In this document: positions 21,441-29,616 of the stretch, one piece after another
Layout: each line of letters begins with the position of its first letter
Numbering within the stretch: position 1 is the first letter of the stretch
Origin: Gautieria morchelliformis
Lineage: Eukaryota; Basidiomycota; Agaricomycetes; Gomphales; Gomphaceae
Reading direction: 5' to 3'
Length of the DNA: 64,000 bases
Assembly: GCA_015179125.1 (NCBI GenBank)
Contig: WHVA01000006.1
Span: 248,001-312,000, forward strand
Notes under the pieces: model-generated
Seen by the model: the letters and a program-made list of their open reading frames with translations, nothing else
Told to the model about the DNA's origin: nothing
The model's database searches: none
Made by a program: the position numbers and the translations under genes

Positions 21441-22100
21441 TCCGATCAGAGGAGCATCTGATGGGGTTTGAGCCAGGGAGGTGAGGGGACCGGCGATGGA
21501 CCATTGAGTCGGGGAGAAGGCATTGATCGGGTACAGGTAGCGCTGCTACGTGTGAATGACGTGAAAGCGAATAAATGTTCGGCGCATTTGGCGAGGAGCG
21601 AACAGGGAGAACGTAAAAGTGGGGTGTCGAGGTTACTGGGTATACAAAACAGACAGGTCATGACAGCCGGGTAAAGGGTGTCGATTGTGTTTAATGGTGT
21701 GCCTGCTGGTGAATGATGCGAGTAGCGAATGGTCGTTCGGCGAATGTGGCGAAGGGCGAATGGAGCGAACATAGAGGAGGAGTGGTCGGAGGGAGGGGTG
21801 AAGCCGAGCGAACACAGAGGAGGAGTGGTGAAAGGGGAAACGGGGATAGCTGGGTGCAAGAAGTACACGAGTCGTGACAATCCGACCATCGGAACATCGA
21901 AAGGGGATTGAGCCGAGGAGGTGATAGGGCCAGTGATGAACCACCAAGCTGGTCAAAGGACGTCTATCATGCTTTGATGGCATGGCTATGGCGAACGACA
22001 CGAATAGCGAAGATCGATCGGCAAACTCGGTGAAGGGTGATTGGAGTGAACATAGAGGTGTAGTGAGGAATGGGAGGACAGAGCGACTGGGTATCAATAG
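21225..22100 (-). repeat. Tandem ~210-bp sub-repeats at the family R 5' end
   Basis: Four diverged units are marked by recurring GAGGTG/GATGGACC-type blocks (GCCAGTGAYGARCCAYCA at about 21210, 21495 and 21930) followed by ATGGYGYNCCTGCTGGYGAATGATGCGA (21250 and 21695) and CGAACATAGAGGAG. The copies at 2525 and 25593 have only one such unit. No gene is visible. Confidence 0.55.
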
Positions 22101-22169
22101 TATAATCTAAGAGTGAAACGTGGGGGTGGGTGGCTGTGGGCCCACTGAAAAATAATGTTACAAATAATA

Positions 22170-22530
22170 TTATGTAAAGATTATGTCAGCAGAGCGAGCG
22201 GCGCAGCCGCGAGCCCTAGGCCCCTGGCCCAGGTCAGACCATTGACGCTGCACAGCAGCATCCCAGGTGGGTACCCAGCGCTGAGCCCTGTCTGGGCTAG
22301 TGTTCATTGGGTCGGGGTGCAGGGACCTCCCGAAGATGCGTGCAGATCTTCGCGGGGGTACTGGTAGGCATGGTGGAGCCGGTTGTGGGACGTGGCCTGG
22401 GACTGGTGGTCCTGGAGGTGGTGGTGGACCGTGTACTGGTGCGTGGTCTTCGAGATCTTCGTCGTCGCTCTCTGGTAGCGCTATTTCGACTAGTTCAGGC
22501 ATCGGTTGCGGGGGCTGCGAAGGGTTAGGG
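22170..22530 (-). pseudogene. Copia integrase-RT linker, frame-shifted tail
   Basis: Continues the polyprotein in another frame with a Pro-rich, acidic stretch (PESDDEDLEDHAPVHG, then PPPPPGPPVPG) and RRSARIFG, the basic block that commonly precedes copia RT. It ends at 22170 without any RT motif. Confidence 0.6.
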
Positions 22531-24756
22531 TTCGGCTGTGCGATTGGAACGGTTGGGGCGGAGAGGATATACGTTTTCCTCAAATACAATGTCAGTGGAT
22601 ACCAGGATTTTGTGTGTAGATGGATCCCATAGCTTGTACCCCTTGGTGGATCCATCATATCCTATGAAAATCAGTTTTTTTGACGTTGGATCGAATTTGG
22701 TGCACTGCATTGTGGTGTGCGCATAGGCGAGGCATCTGAACGTTCGGAGGTAGCCGAGGTTGGGTGCGCATCCAAAGAGGTGTTCATGTAGAGAGAGGTA
22801 ATTGCTTGCGCGTGAGGGAGCGCGATTTCTTACATATACAGCTGTGGCGACAGCGCTCTCCCAGAATCCGTGAGACATGCTGGCACTTTGTAGCATGGCA
22901 TGCATGGCTTCTGCGATCGTTCGGTTCGCTCTCTCAGCGACGCTGTTCTGTTGCGGTGTGTGTGGCGTGGTAAGTTTGTGCTTTATTCCGTTCTCTGCGA
23001 TGTACTGGATGAATTCTGTCGATAGGAATTCCCCCCTGCAATCCGAGCGTATGGCTTGGAGCGTACCTTTGTAGTGCGTGGAGACGAGCACATGGTACTT
23101 CTTGAAGCAGTCAAAGGTGTCAGTCTTCGCTTGCAAGAAGAATACCCATTTGTAGCATGTGTAGTCATCCACCAGTACGTAGTGGTAGCTATGGCCCTGG
23201 ATGGAGCGCGTTCGCATGGGGCCTGCGAGTTCCATGTGGATTAGTTCGAACGGTTGAGTGCGGTGGTGAGTCAAGGATTTGAATTTCCTCCTTGTGGATT
23301 TCCCTAATAGGCAGCCTTCGCACATCGATAGTGTGCATCGTGAATTTGGGTCGATTTGGTCGTTAATCCGTTTCAAGGACGACCAAGGGAGAAGACCAAG
23401 GCGAGCATGAAGGACGTCTAGGGGGACATTTGTTTGTGCTGAGTGGATGGATGGTGTTGCGCAGCTTAGTGTGAGCCAATAATGCTGCCAGGTAAGCTGG
23501 CCTTCCACGTACTGTACCCCATTTTTGCTGAGGCTTACTTTTTGACCCTCGAAAGTGACGGTTATTCCTTTCTCTCCTATTTTGAGGATTGAGATGAACT
23601 GGCCACCGATGTCTGGGGCATGAAGTACGTTCTGGAGCTCAATTTTTTTCTCCATTCCACTCACTCTCGTTCGCGTTACGACTGTGCCGATGCCAATGTA
23701 GGGTACACCTTTCTTTTTTTCAGCTAGGTATACTGTGCGCGGTGTCAGGAGTGTTCGATATGTCGAATAGCCGGCTATGTCATGCGTTATATGGTCAGTG
23801 CAACCCAAGTCGAGCATCCACTTGTGCGTGCTTGCGATATAGAAGCAAATGGTATCATTTGTGGCATCTGAGGTTACAATGGGTGTAGTATCTGATGAGC
23901 CTGGAGAGCTGCCTGCGATCGCAGTGCTTACAGAGGGCGCCGTTTCCTCTTTCTCCTTTTCTTTTGCTTTTCTTTTGCCCTTTCTGTCGCCGGCTCCTTT
24001 TTTCCTCTCAGACTGCGCCTCTTCTCGAGACAAGCCACGCGCCTTGCACCGGCAGTCCTTTTCCCAGTGTCCGGTGCCTCCACAATAATTGCACTTATCC
24101 TTGCCTGTATTTGACTTCGCACGGATAGCGTTCACGTTTGGCTGAGCTCCCTGTCGAAGTTCTTCGGACAGGATTTGGCTCCGCAGGTTCACCCAATCGA
24201 TTTGTGAGAAGTCAGAGATGGTGGCAAGTATCGTCTGTTGTGCGATCTCATAGGATGCAGGTAAGGCTTGGAGCACGTTGAGGGTGTGAAGAGGGTCACT
24301 GATGGCTAGACCCGCGGCAATGATCTGATTTCTCAACTCAGACATTTCGTCGATCTGTTGCGTGAGTTGGGTGTCGTGCGAGAACATCATGGTCATATAT
24401 TTACGGTAGTCAACCCATAAATTGAGACCGGTCCTCATGCCATAGGTCGTTTTTAAATTGCTCCAGTTCTGTTCTAGAGTTTTCGCCATGTCGAGGGATT
24501 GATGGAAGGAGGGCTTGACGGATACCAGCAGCAAGGAGAGACCCTGGCGAGATCGCTTCTCCCAGTCCTCGAGTCGCTTGCGCTCGTCGTCGGTTGGTGG
24601 CATGCTCAGGGAGGGTGTCGATTCTTGACCCTCAGCGATGCGCAGGGCGTTGATGAACATAAGGGCGGCTTTTAGTGAAAAGGCCCATGTTTCCCAGTTA
24701 GTCCCATCGAACTTTTCGATTGTTGATAGGAACTTCGATGTAGTTGTGTCAGCCAT
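22525..24756 (-). CDS. Copia Gag-protease-integrase, 743 codons, truncated
   Basis: Gag of UBN2 type starts at MADTTTSKFLSTIEKFDGTN. The CCHC knuckle is CNYCGGTGHWEKDC. Protease is WMLDLGCTDHITHD: the usual D-S-G is D-L-G here (Leu codon 23806-23808). Integrase has HARLG...CEGCLLGK for the HHCC finger. In the core, the first catalytic Asp position reads HMELAGPM (Glu instead of Asp), while IRSDCRGEF and SVAERANRT keep the second Asp and the Glu. The frame ends at NRTAEP with a stop at 22525, and the linker continues in another frame. Two active sites are altered, so the protein is unlikely to work even where the frame is open. Confidence 0.9.
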   Translation of the reverse strand: MADTTTSKFLSTIEKFDGTNWETWAFSLKAALMFINALRIAEGQESTPSLSMPPTDDERKRLEDWEKRSRQGLSLLLVSVKPSFHQSLDMAKTLEQNWSNLKTTYGMRTGLNLWVDYRKYMTMMFSHDTQLTQQIDEMSELRNQIIAAGLAISDPLHTLNVLQALPASYEIAQQTILATISDFSQIDWVNLRSQILSEELRQGAQPNVNAIRAKSNTGKDKCNYCGGTGHWEKDCRCKARGLSREEAQSERKKGAGDRKGKRKAKEKEKEETAPSVSTAIAGSSPGSSDTTPIVTSDATNDTICFYIASTHKWMLDLGCTDHITHDIAGYSTYRTLLTPRTVYLAEKKKGVPYIGIGTVVTRTRVSGMEKKIELQNVLHAPDIGGQFISILKIGEKGITVTFEGQKVSLSKNGVQYVEGQLTWQHYWLTLSCATPSIHSAQTNVPLDVLHARLGLLPWSSLKRINDQIDPNSRCTLSMCEGCLLGKSTRRKFKSLTHHRTQPFELIHMELAGPMRTRSIQGHSYHYVLVDDYTCYKWVFFLQAKTDTFDCFKKYHVLVSTHYKGTLQAIRSDCRGEFLSTEFIQYIAENGIKHKLTTPHTPQQNSVAERANRTIAEAMHAMLQSASMSHGFWESAVATAVYVRNRAPSRASNYLSLHEHLFGCAPNLGYLRTFRCLAYAHTTMQCTKFDPTSKKLIFIGYDGSTKGYKLWDPSTHKILVSTDIVFEENVYPLRPNRSNRTAEP

Positions 24757-24829
24757 GGTGCGGCTGGCTTGCTGTGAGACAGTGGTATGTTTTTGCGCGC
24801 GACGATTAGGTTAGGTTTTTCAGGGAGCG

Positions 24830-24841
24830 GGGCCCATAACC
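24830..24841 (-). other. Primer-binding site of second copia
   Basis: GGTTATGGGCCC starts three bases (ATA) after the LTR end, the same core as in the 13.4-kb copia. Confidence 0.75.
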
Positions 24842-24844
24842 TAT

Positions 24845-25057
24845 TGTGAGCAACCTCTATAGGTAGTGTCAGAACCTAGACGGCGTCAGAAGAATGTCTG
24901 ATATTAAGAGATCTAACTGCGAATACCTAGATGGCGTCAGAAAAATGCCTGAAGCGCCGTCGTACACCCGTTGGGTAACTATACTAGTTGCTTAGTAATA
25001 TAGACTGTAAAGAAAGGATGGTGCCGACTTGGCGATTGGTCATTCGGATTCACAACA
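24845..25057 (-). repeat. 5' LTR of second copia (about 213 bp)
   Basis: On the minus strand it starts TGTTGTGAATCC and ends GGTTGCTCACA, directly before the primer-binding site. It contains two near-copies of TTCTGACGCCRTCTAGGT (around 24880 and 24925). The partner LTR is missing, so the outer end is inferred from the TG dinucleotide. Confidence 0.6.
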
Positions 25058-25330
25058 GGAAATCATGGTTAAACTGTCAGTTTCTGGAGGCAGTTTCCTG
25101 ACAATTTCCTGGGTAATATTTTTACAATTTTTATACAATTTCCTGAACATAGGAGACTCTCAAGAAACATGGAGTTTCCATAGAAATTTTCAGGGGGTTT
25201 CCTGACTTGTGAAATTTTGCCACCCCTCCAGTGGAGGGCATTATGTTAGCAACACTGAGTTCTCAAATACACTGCTTACATCATTGCCAGACTCATGGTT
25301 GGCATTCATCATGGCAGTTAATGCCAGCGG
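25058..25330. other. Non-coding spacer
   Basis: Holds short repeated TTTCCTGAC/TTTCCTGGG motifs (25080-25210) and no coding signal. Confidence 0.35.
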
Positions 25331-25592
25331 AGCTGGAAAAACAGCTGACATATTAATGGCATGAGTACTAGATGAGGATCATGCCCAGAAAGCAGGATCA
25401 TCTCAGCAGACCGCGCTTAAGGTACAACAACCTCATAGACCCAAGAAAGATGATTCAGGGGCAATGAAGGGCAAATGCTGAAATTGCGGCAAGAAAGGCC
25501 ATTATGTAAAGGACTGTTGGGTGAGGGGTGGCAGCAAAGAAGGCCAGGCACTGAAGTGGTTCAAGTCCAAGGAGACAGTCAAACAAGCAGAG
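25331..25592 (+). pseudogene. Copia gag zinc-knuckle fragment
   Basis: The plus-strand frame reads NCGKKGHYVKDCWVRGGSKE, then GQALKWFKSKE. This closely parallels NCGKKGHWVKDCWAKGGGKE and GQALKWWKDP in the complete copia at 14.4 kb. The first Cys pair is interrupted by TGA (KC*NC). It is a relic of the same copia family as the 13.4-kb element, cut at 25593 by a family R repeat. Confidence 0.7.
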
Positions 25593-26205
25593 TGTCATGA
25601 CTCATTTATTCCTGTATCCAGTTACCTCCATTTTCCCTTCCTTTTCTTCACCTCTATGTTCACTCCATTCGCTACTCACATCATTCGCCAGTAGGCACAC
25701 CATCAAACACGATCGACATCCTTTACCCGGCATGATGGTTCATCACTGGTCCCATCATCTTCTGGACTCAACATCCTTTGGGTGTTCTTAAATACATTTG
25801 CGGGATGTCCTACCCGTAGATCGTGTGGGATCAACCCAGCAGACCAAGAGTCCATGCAGGGTAACATGTATGCAGGTCTCAAGGTGTGTTTTCTTATATA
25901 GGTGCCTTCGTCCTCTCTCCCTCTGTTGTTTCATGTTCGCACTCCTCCCCTCTTCCACTGTATATGTGTTTCACCTATTTGTATCCTGACTGTGCACCCT
26001 ATCCAACCCTGACTCATGACGGCCTCTTTCTTATTCGTTAACATCATATGAGCATTCAGTATAAATAGTTTACATTTGCATGTATATTCTGCAGTTCAAT
26101 TATCATATGTCTATCTTGTGCAAAACTTGACCTCACTGTCTTGAGCCCTCTTCTATAGATTACCATCTTCGACCAGAGGAGGATTAAGAACCACTGGTGA
26201 GTTTC
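25593..26205 (+). repeat. LTR-like repeat, family R, 5' part
   Basis: Starts TGTCATGACTCATTTATTCC and follows the 2525 copy to the block ending CCACTGGTGAGTTTCT near 26206. There the similarity stops and Helitron-like sequence begins. Confidence 0.65.
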
Positions 26206-26275
26206 TGTACTTCACGTGACCGGTTCACGTGCGTCGTGACCATACGAGGGTGGTCCGTGCACGACCCTTCGCTTG

Positions 26276-26282
26276 GTATAAA
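26276..26282 (+). promoter_or_regulatory. TATA box of Helitron-like segment
   Basis: GGTATAAAG follows GTCCGTGCACGA. A matching arrangement, CCGTGCACGA...GGTATAAAG, occurs at 28331-28358, in front of the autonomous Helitron. Confidence 0.5.
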
Positions 26283-26864
26283 GAGAGCGGTGCTGCAGCC
26301 GCACTCCCCACTGGTGTCTTTCTGTGTTCTGGCTGTACTGGTGGGCTTACTATTGCTTTGGCTTCGCTCTGTGTGTCTCTGTGTGTCTCTGGCCTTCTCT
26401 GGGCTTCTCTGCCTTTGGCTGTGAATTGACACCAGCTTCTGGTTCAATGGCCTGTATATTTTTTCAATATTTTTTCGCAAATAGCTATCAATAAACCTAA
26501 CTTGCTAACCTTAACAATAGCCAACTTACATATCCTGTACATTTTTCGATATTTTTTCGCAAATAGACATCAATAAATCTAACTTGCTAACCTCAATAAC
26601 AGCCACCTTAACTATCCTGTAAATTTTTTTGACATTTTTTCGCAAATGGATATCAATAACTTATACTGACTTTGCTCAAGTTGATAACAACTTCTGTTTT
26701 AATGTACTGTATATTTTTTGACATTTTTTCAAAAGGTAGATATCAATAGATTATCCAGGCTTTGCTAAAATTAATGACAACAGCTGCTTAAATGTGGTTT
26801 CTTTTGCTATTTTATTTATGTCTATATATGTCACAAAATAGATACTGATACATGTCCCTGATAT

Positions 26865-27198
26865 GTGTGAGGACATGTTACGTGTGAGGACACGCTACCT
26901 GCGAGGACATGTTACGTGTGAGGACACGCTACCTGTGAGGACACGTTACGTGTGGGGACATGCTACCTGTGGGGACACTTTACGTGTGAGGAGACGCTAC
27001 CTGCGAGGACATGTTACCTGTGAGGACACGCTACCTGTGAGGACACGTTACATGTGGGGACACGCTACCTGTGGGGACACATTACATGTGAGGACATGCT
27101 ACCTGCGAGGACATGTTACGTGTGAGGACACGTTACGTGTGGTGACACGCTACCTGTGAGGACATGTTACATGTGAGGACACATTATGTAGAGGACAG
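26865..27198 (+). repeat. 17-bp minisatellite (GTGAGGACACGCTACCT)
   Basis: About 19 tandem 17-bp units alternate between GTGAGGACATGTTACGT-like and GTGAGGACACGCTACCT-like forms, so the higher-order period is 34 bp. As 17 is not a multiple of 3, the open frame across it (26863-27159) is a by-product of the repeat. A stray unit (GTGCGAGGACATGCTATGC) recurs at about 27690. Confidence 0.9.
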
Positions 27199-27372
27199 GA
27201 ATTATAGGCAGTAGGTATGGACTTGTTGCTCAAAAGAATAGACTAGAAATTAATTCACTCTCTCAGTGAATTTAGTTGTCACTGTAAATATATTATACAC
27301 TACCTAGAAATTAATTCACTACAGAGGATTTCTAGGTCAATAAATCGAAAGAACACTAGACTAATTTACTTG

Positions 27373-27407
27373 CCTCTCTCAGTGAATTTAGTTGTCACTG
27401 AGAGAGG
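27373..27407. other. 12-bp-stem perfect hairpin
   Basis: CCTCTCTCAGTG and CACTGAGAGAGG flank an 11-nt loop. The left arm plus loop also occurs as a direct repeat at about 27258-27286. It lies in the Helitron-like segment, about 750 bp from its 3' end. Confidence 0.7.
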
Positions 27408-27672
27408 GGGAAATCTGTCTCACTGTGCATGTACTACTACCCGGCACTTTAGCGCCCAAGAGCCCGCGCGTCGAAGTCATTTCAGACTCCGCTGGGTGCA
27501 GCCGCTTGTGAAAATAGAAATAACAAGATGAAGTGGAGAGGTAAGGAGTGACTGGAAAATTTCGAAAATAATCAGAGAAATGGGTGCATGGTACAAGAAC
27601 AATGTGAGAAGAGATTGAAACACCATACAGCAAATCGAATATATTATGCTTGATTTTGGTGCAGGAGCCTAA

Positions 27673-28041
27673 ATGCACCCAACACATTATGTGCGAGGAC
27701 ATGCTATGCAACTGCACTTTGGGTCTTCCCCTATTTCTGATTTTGGTATTGTTTCTGGTTCTGTGAGAGTGTCACCAGAGGATCAGCTGGCATATCGATA
27801 TAACCCCATTGTCAACATTCAGGATCCCCAAGATCACTATTGGATCTATTTCACAAATGCACAAGCTTTGAAACCTGTGGATTATGACAATAGGCGCAAT
27901 CTTATAATCTCTGATGATTCAGTCAAGACCATTACCACTTTCATGTCTAGAGTCACTGGGAAGGCCATCCCAGAGGTCAAGAGGGAGGGCTGCATGTTCA
28001 GCTGTTCCAAGGGGGCATACATGATTCATGATAATATATGA
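27673..28041 (+). CDS. Unrecognised ORF in Helitron-like segment
   Basis: The frame has 122 codons from an ATG, ending just before the Helitron 3' end. From about residue 30 it looks protein-like (SPEDQLAYRYNPIVNIQDP, HYWIYFTNAQALKPVDYDN). The first 12 codons come from a stray minisatellite unit. No domain was recognised. It may be a captured gene piece. Confidence 0.4.
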   Translation: MHPTHYVRGHAMQLHFGSSPISDFGIVSGSVRVSPEDQLAYRYNPIVNIQDPQDHYWIYFTNAQALKPVDYDNRRNLIISDDSVKTITTFMSRVTGKAIPEVKREGCMFSCSKGAYMIHDNI

Positions 28042-28189
28042 ACAGGGATATAATTTACATGATGCTTTTTATTTGCCACAATGCACTTGACCTTCCTGAT
28101 TCACTTGACCTTCCTGAGGCATTGACCTACACCCCCATGCTTCGCACGGGTACCCACCTAGTTACTAGTTACTAGGTATGAAAGCGGCT

Positions 28190-29600
28190 CGGTGGGTTGT
28201 GGGCGTCGAGCTTATGTCAGGTTTTAGGTCAGCCTTAGTCAGCTGGCCAATTGGACATGAGCGGCGCAGCCGCGAGCCAAGAACGCTGTGCAGCGGTCAC
28301 GTGTCCCGTGCACGCATAAGCGAGTGTGATCCGTGCACGAGCGCGTGCACGGTATAAAGACTGGGCAACCGCTCAGTTTACATCCCTTGCATCTCTTGCT
28401 TTAGGCTTAGCTTGCGCTACTAGGGCTCTCTGTGTCTTGCTGTGGGCTCCTGCTGTGGCTCTTTTGCTTGCTCTGGCTCTGGTGCTGGCTTCCTTCTTTT
28501 GGTAGTTACCATGTATGTTTTATCCTTTGCCTTTTTTGATTTTATTTTATTTTCGCTTTTTTATGTATTTGAACATGTGTATTTTAATTTATTTTTTCCT
28601 CAATTTATTTTTTGCAAATAGATATCAATGAATAGCCTATTTTCTGCGCTTTTTTATGTATTTTAACATGCATTTTTCTTTTTTTTTGCTCAATTTTTTC
28701 GCAAATAGATATTGATCAATTTGCCAGACACTCCTAAACAAAGTTACTATTTTAATATATGTATATTTTTTGGCAATTTTTTCGAAAATAGACAGTGCAG
28801 CTGTGAGCAGTGTTCATGGTCATGTGACCCCTTTGACCAATTTGTCAGGGACGCGAGCCAGTCTGCCAGTCCAGCGCTGGAAGCTGCGCTGCGCTGGCAG
28901 AACGCTGCGCAGCCGCTTCTGCGCACTCTCTCAACCCACCCCTACCCTCCTCTCCTCTCTTCCCACCAGCTCTAGATAGACAATATAAATTGTGTGAGAG
29001 TGAAATAGATAGCCTATATAGTGTAGAGGACAAAAGATCTCTTCCCAGGGAGATCTCTGCTTTGAACTATTGGGGTTGACCTCTTCAGTGGGGCAGCTTT
29101 TTCTCTGCTAAGGAGCCAGGTAGTCATAGTGGCTGAAGAAGACATCTCTCCAGGATCAGGACCAGGACCATTTACTGTAATTATTCCAGTTGGATAGCTG
29201 AAGAAGACTTGGATATTTTCATCAATCAATTTCCCCGTTCCTTCCTTGGTACGTATATATTTCTCTGTGGTCTGGTGTGAGCCATCTGACATTTATTTAT
29301 TTTATTTTAAATAGAAATTAATAAATTCCCTTGACTTTGCTTAACAAACAATTACCTGTCCCTTCCTTGGTATGTATGTATTTCTTGGTGGTCTGGTGTG
29401 AGCTGTCTGACATTTATTTAATTAGAAATTAATAAATTCCCCTGACTTTGCCCAAGAAAAATTAACAACAACAGCATCTGCTTGAAAATGTAAGTTGAAT
29501 TGTGGTAGCTTGATTGTTCCTCTAAGCTTATACCTGCATTTCTCAGGTATCCATCTACTCCAGAGAGAAATCGTCAGCAGGAGCATGAAAGGGCAAGGGA
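28190..29600 (+). promoter_or_regulatory. Leader/5' region of Helitron Rep/helicase
   Basis: No clear gene. Contains a 20-bp block GAGCGGCGCAGCCGCGAGCC (28259-28278, also at 22196-22215), a TATA box (28352), and T-rich blocks with CGCAAATAGATAT. Repeats around 29220-29300 and 29360-29430 share TTCCTTGGTAYGTATRTATTTC. Confidence 0.45.
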
Positions 29601-29616
29601 GGAGCAGGAGGGTCAT

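Larger units (their letters stand above)
22170..25057 (-). mobile_element. Second Ty1/copia element, truncated before reverse transcriptase
   Basis: From its 5' LTR (25057-24845) through a primer-binding site (GGTTATGGGCCCCGC from 24841) and an ATG at 24756, it encodes gag, protease and integrase and is then cut off near 22170. RT, RNase H and the 3' LTR are missing; family R repeats follow. It is a different family from the copia at 13.4 kb (distinct LTR and protein), but shares the primer-binding site. Confidence 0.85.
26207..28161 (+). mobile_element. Helitron-like segment with 3' terminus, non-autonomous
   Basis: The right end has a short hairpin (CCCATGC-TTC-GCACGGG, 28134-28150) followed by TACCCACCTAG, the CTRR-type Helitron 3' end. 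The left part has GTCCGTGCACGA and a TATAAAG box (26278). It then has repeated blocks with TTTTTTCGCAAATAG ATATCAATAA, which recur at 28300-28700 in front of the Rep/helicase region, suggesting two members of one family. No Rep or helicase lies inside. The exact 5' TC end is not certain; the boundary given is where the preceding repeat stops. Confidence 0.6.

Noticed and set aside
26863..27159. 98-codon frame with repeated RTRYLRGHVTCED
   Set aside because: Product of the 17-bp minisatellite (three units make 51 bp), without start context or non-repeat coding sequence.
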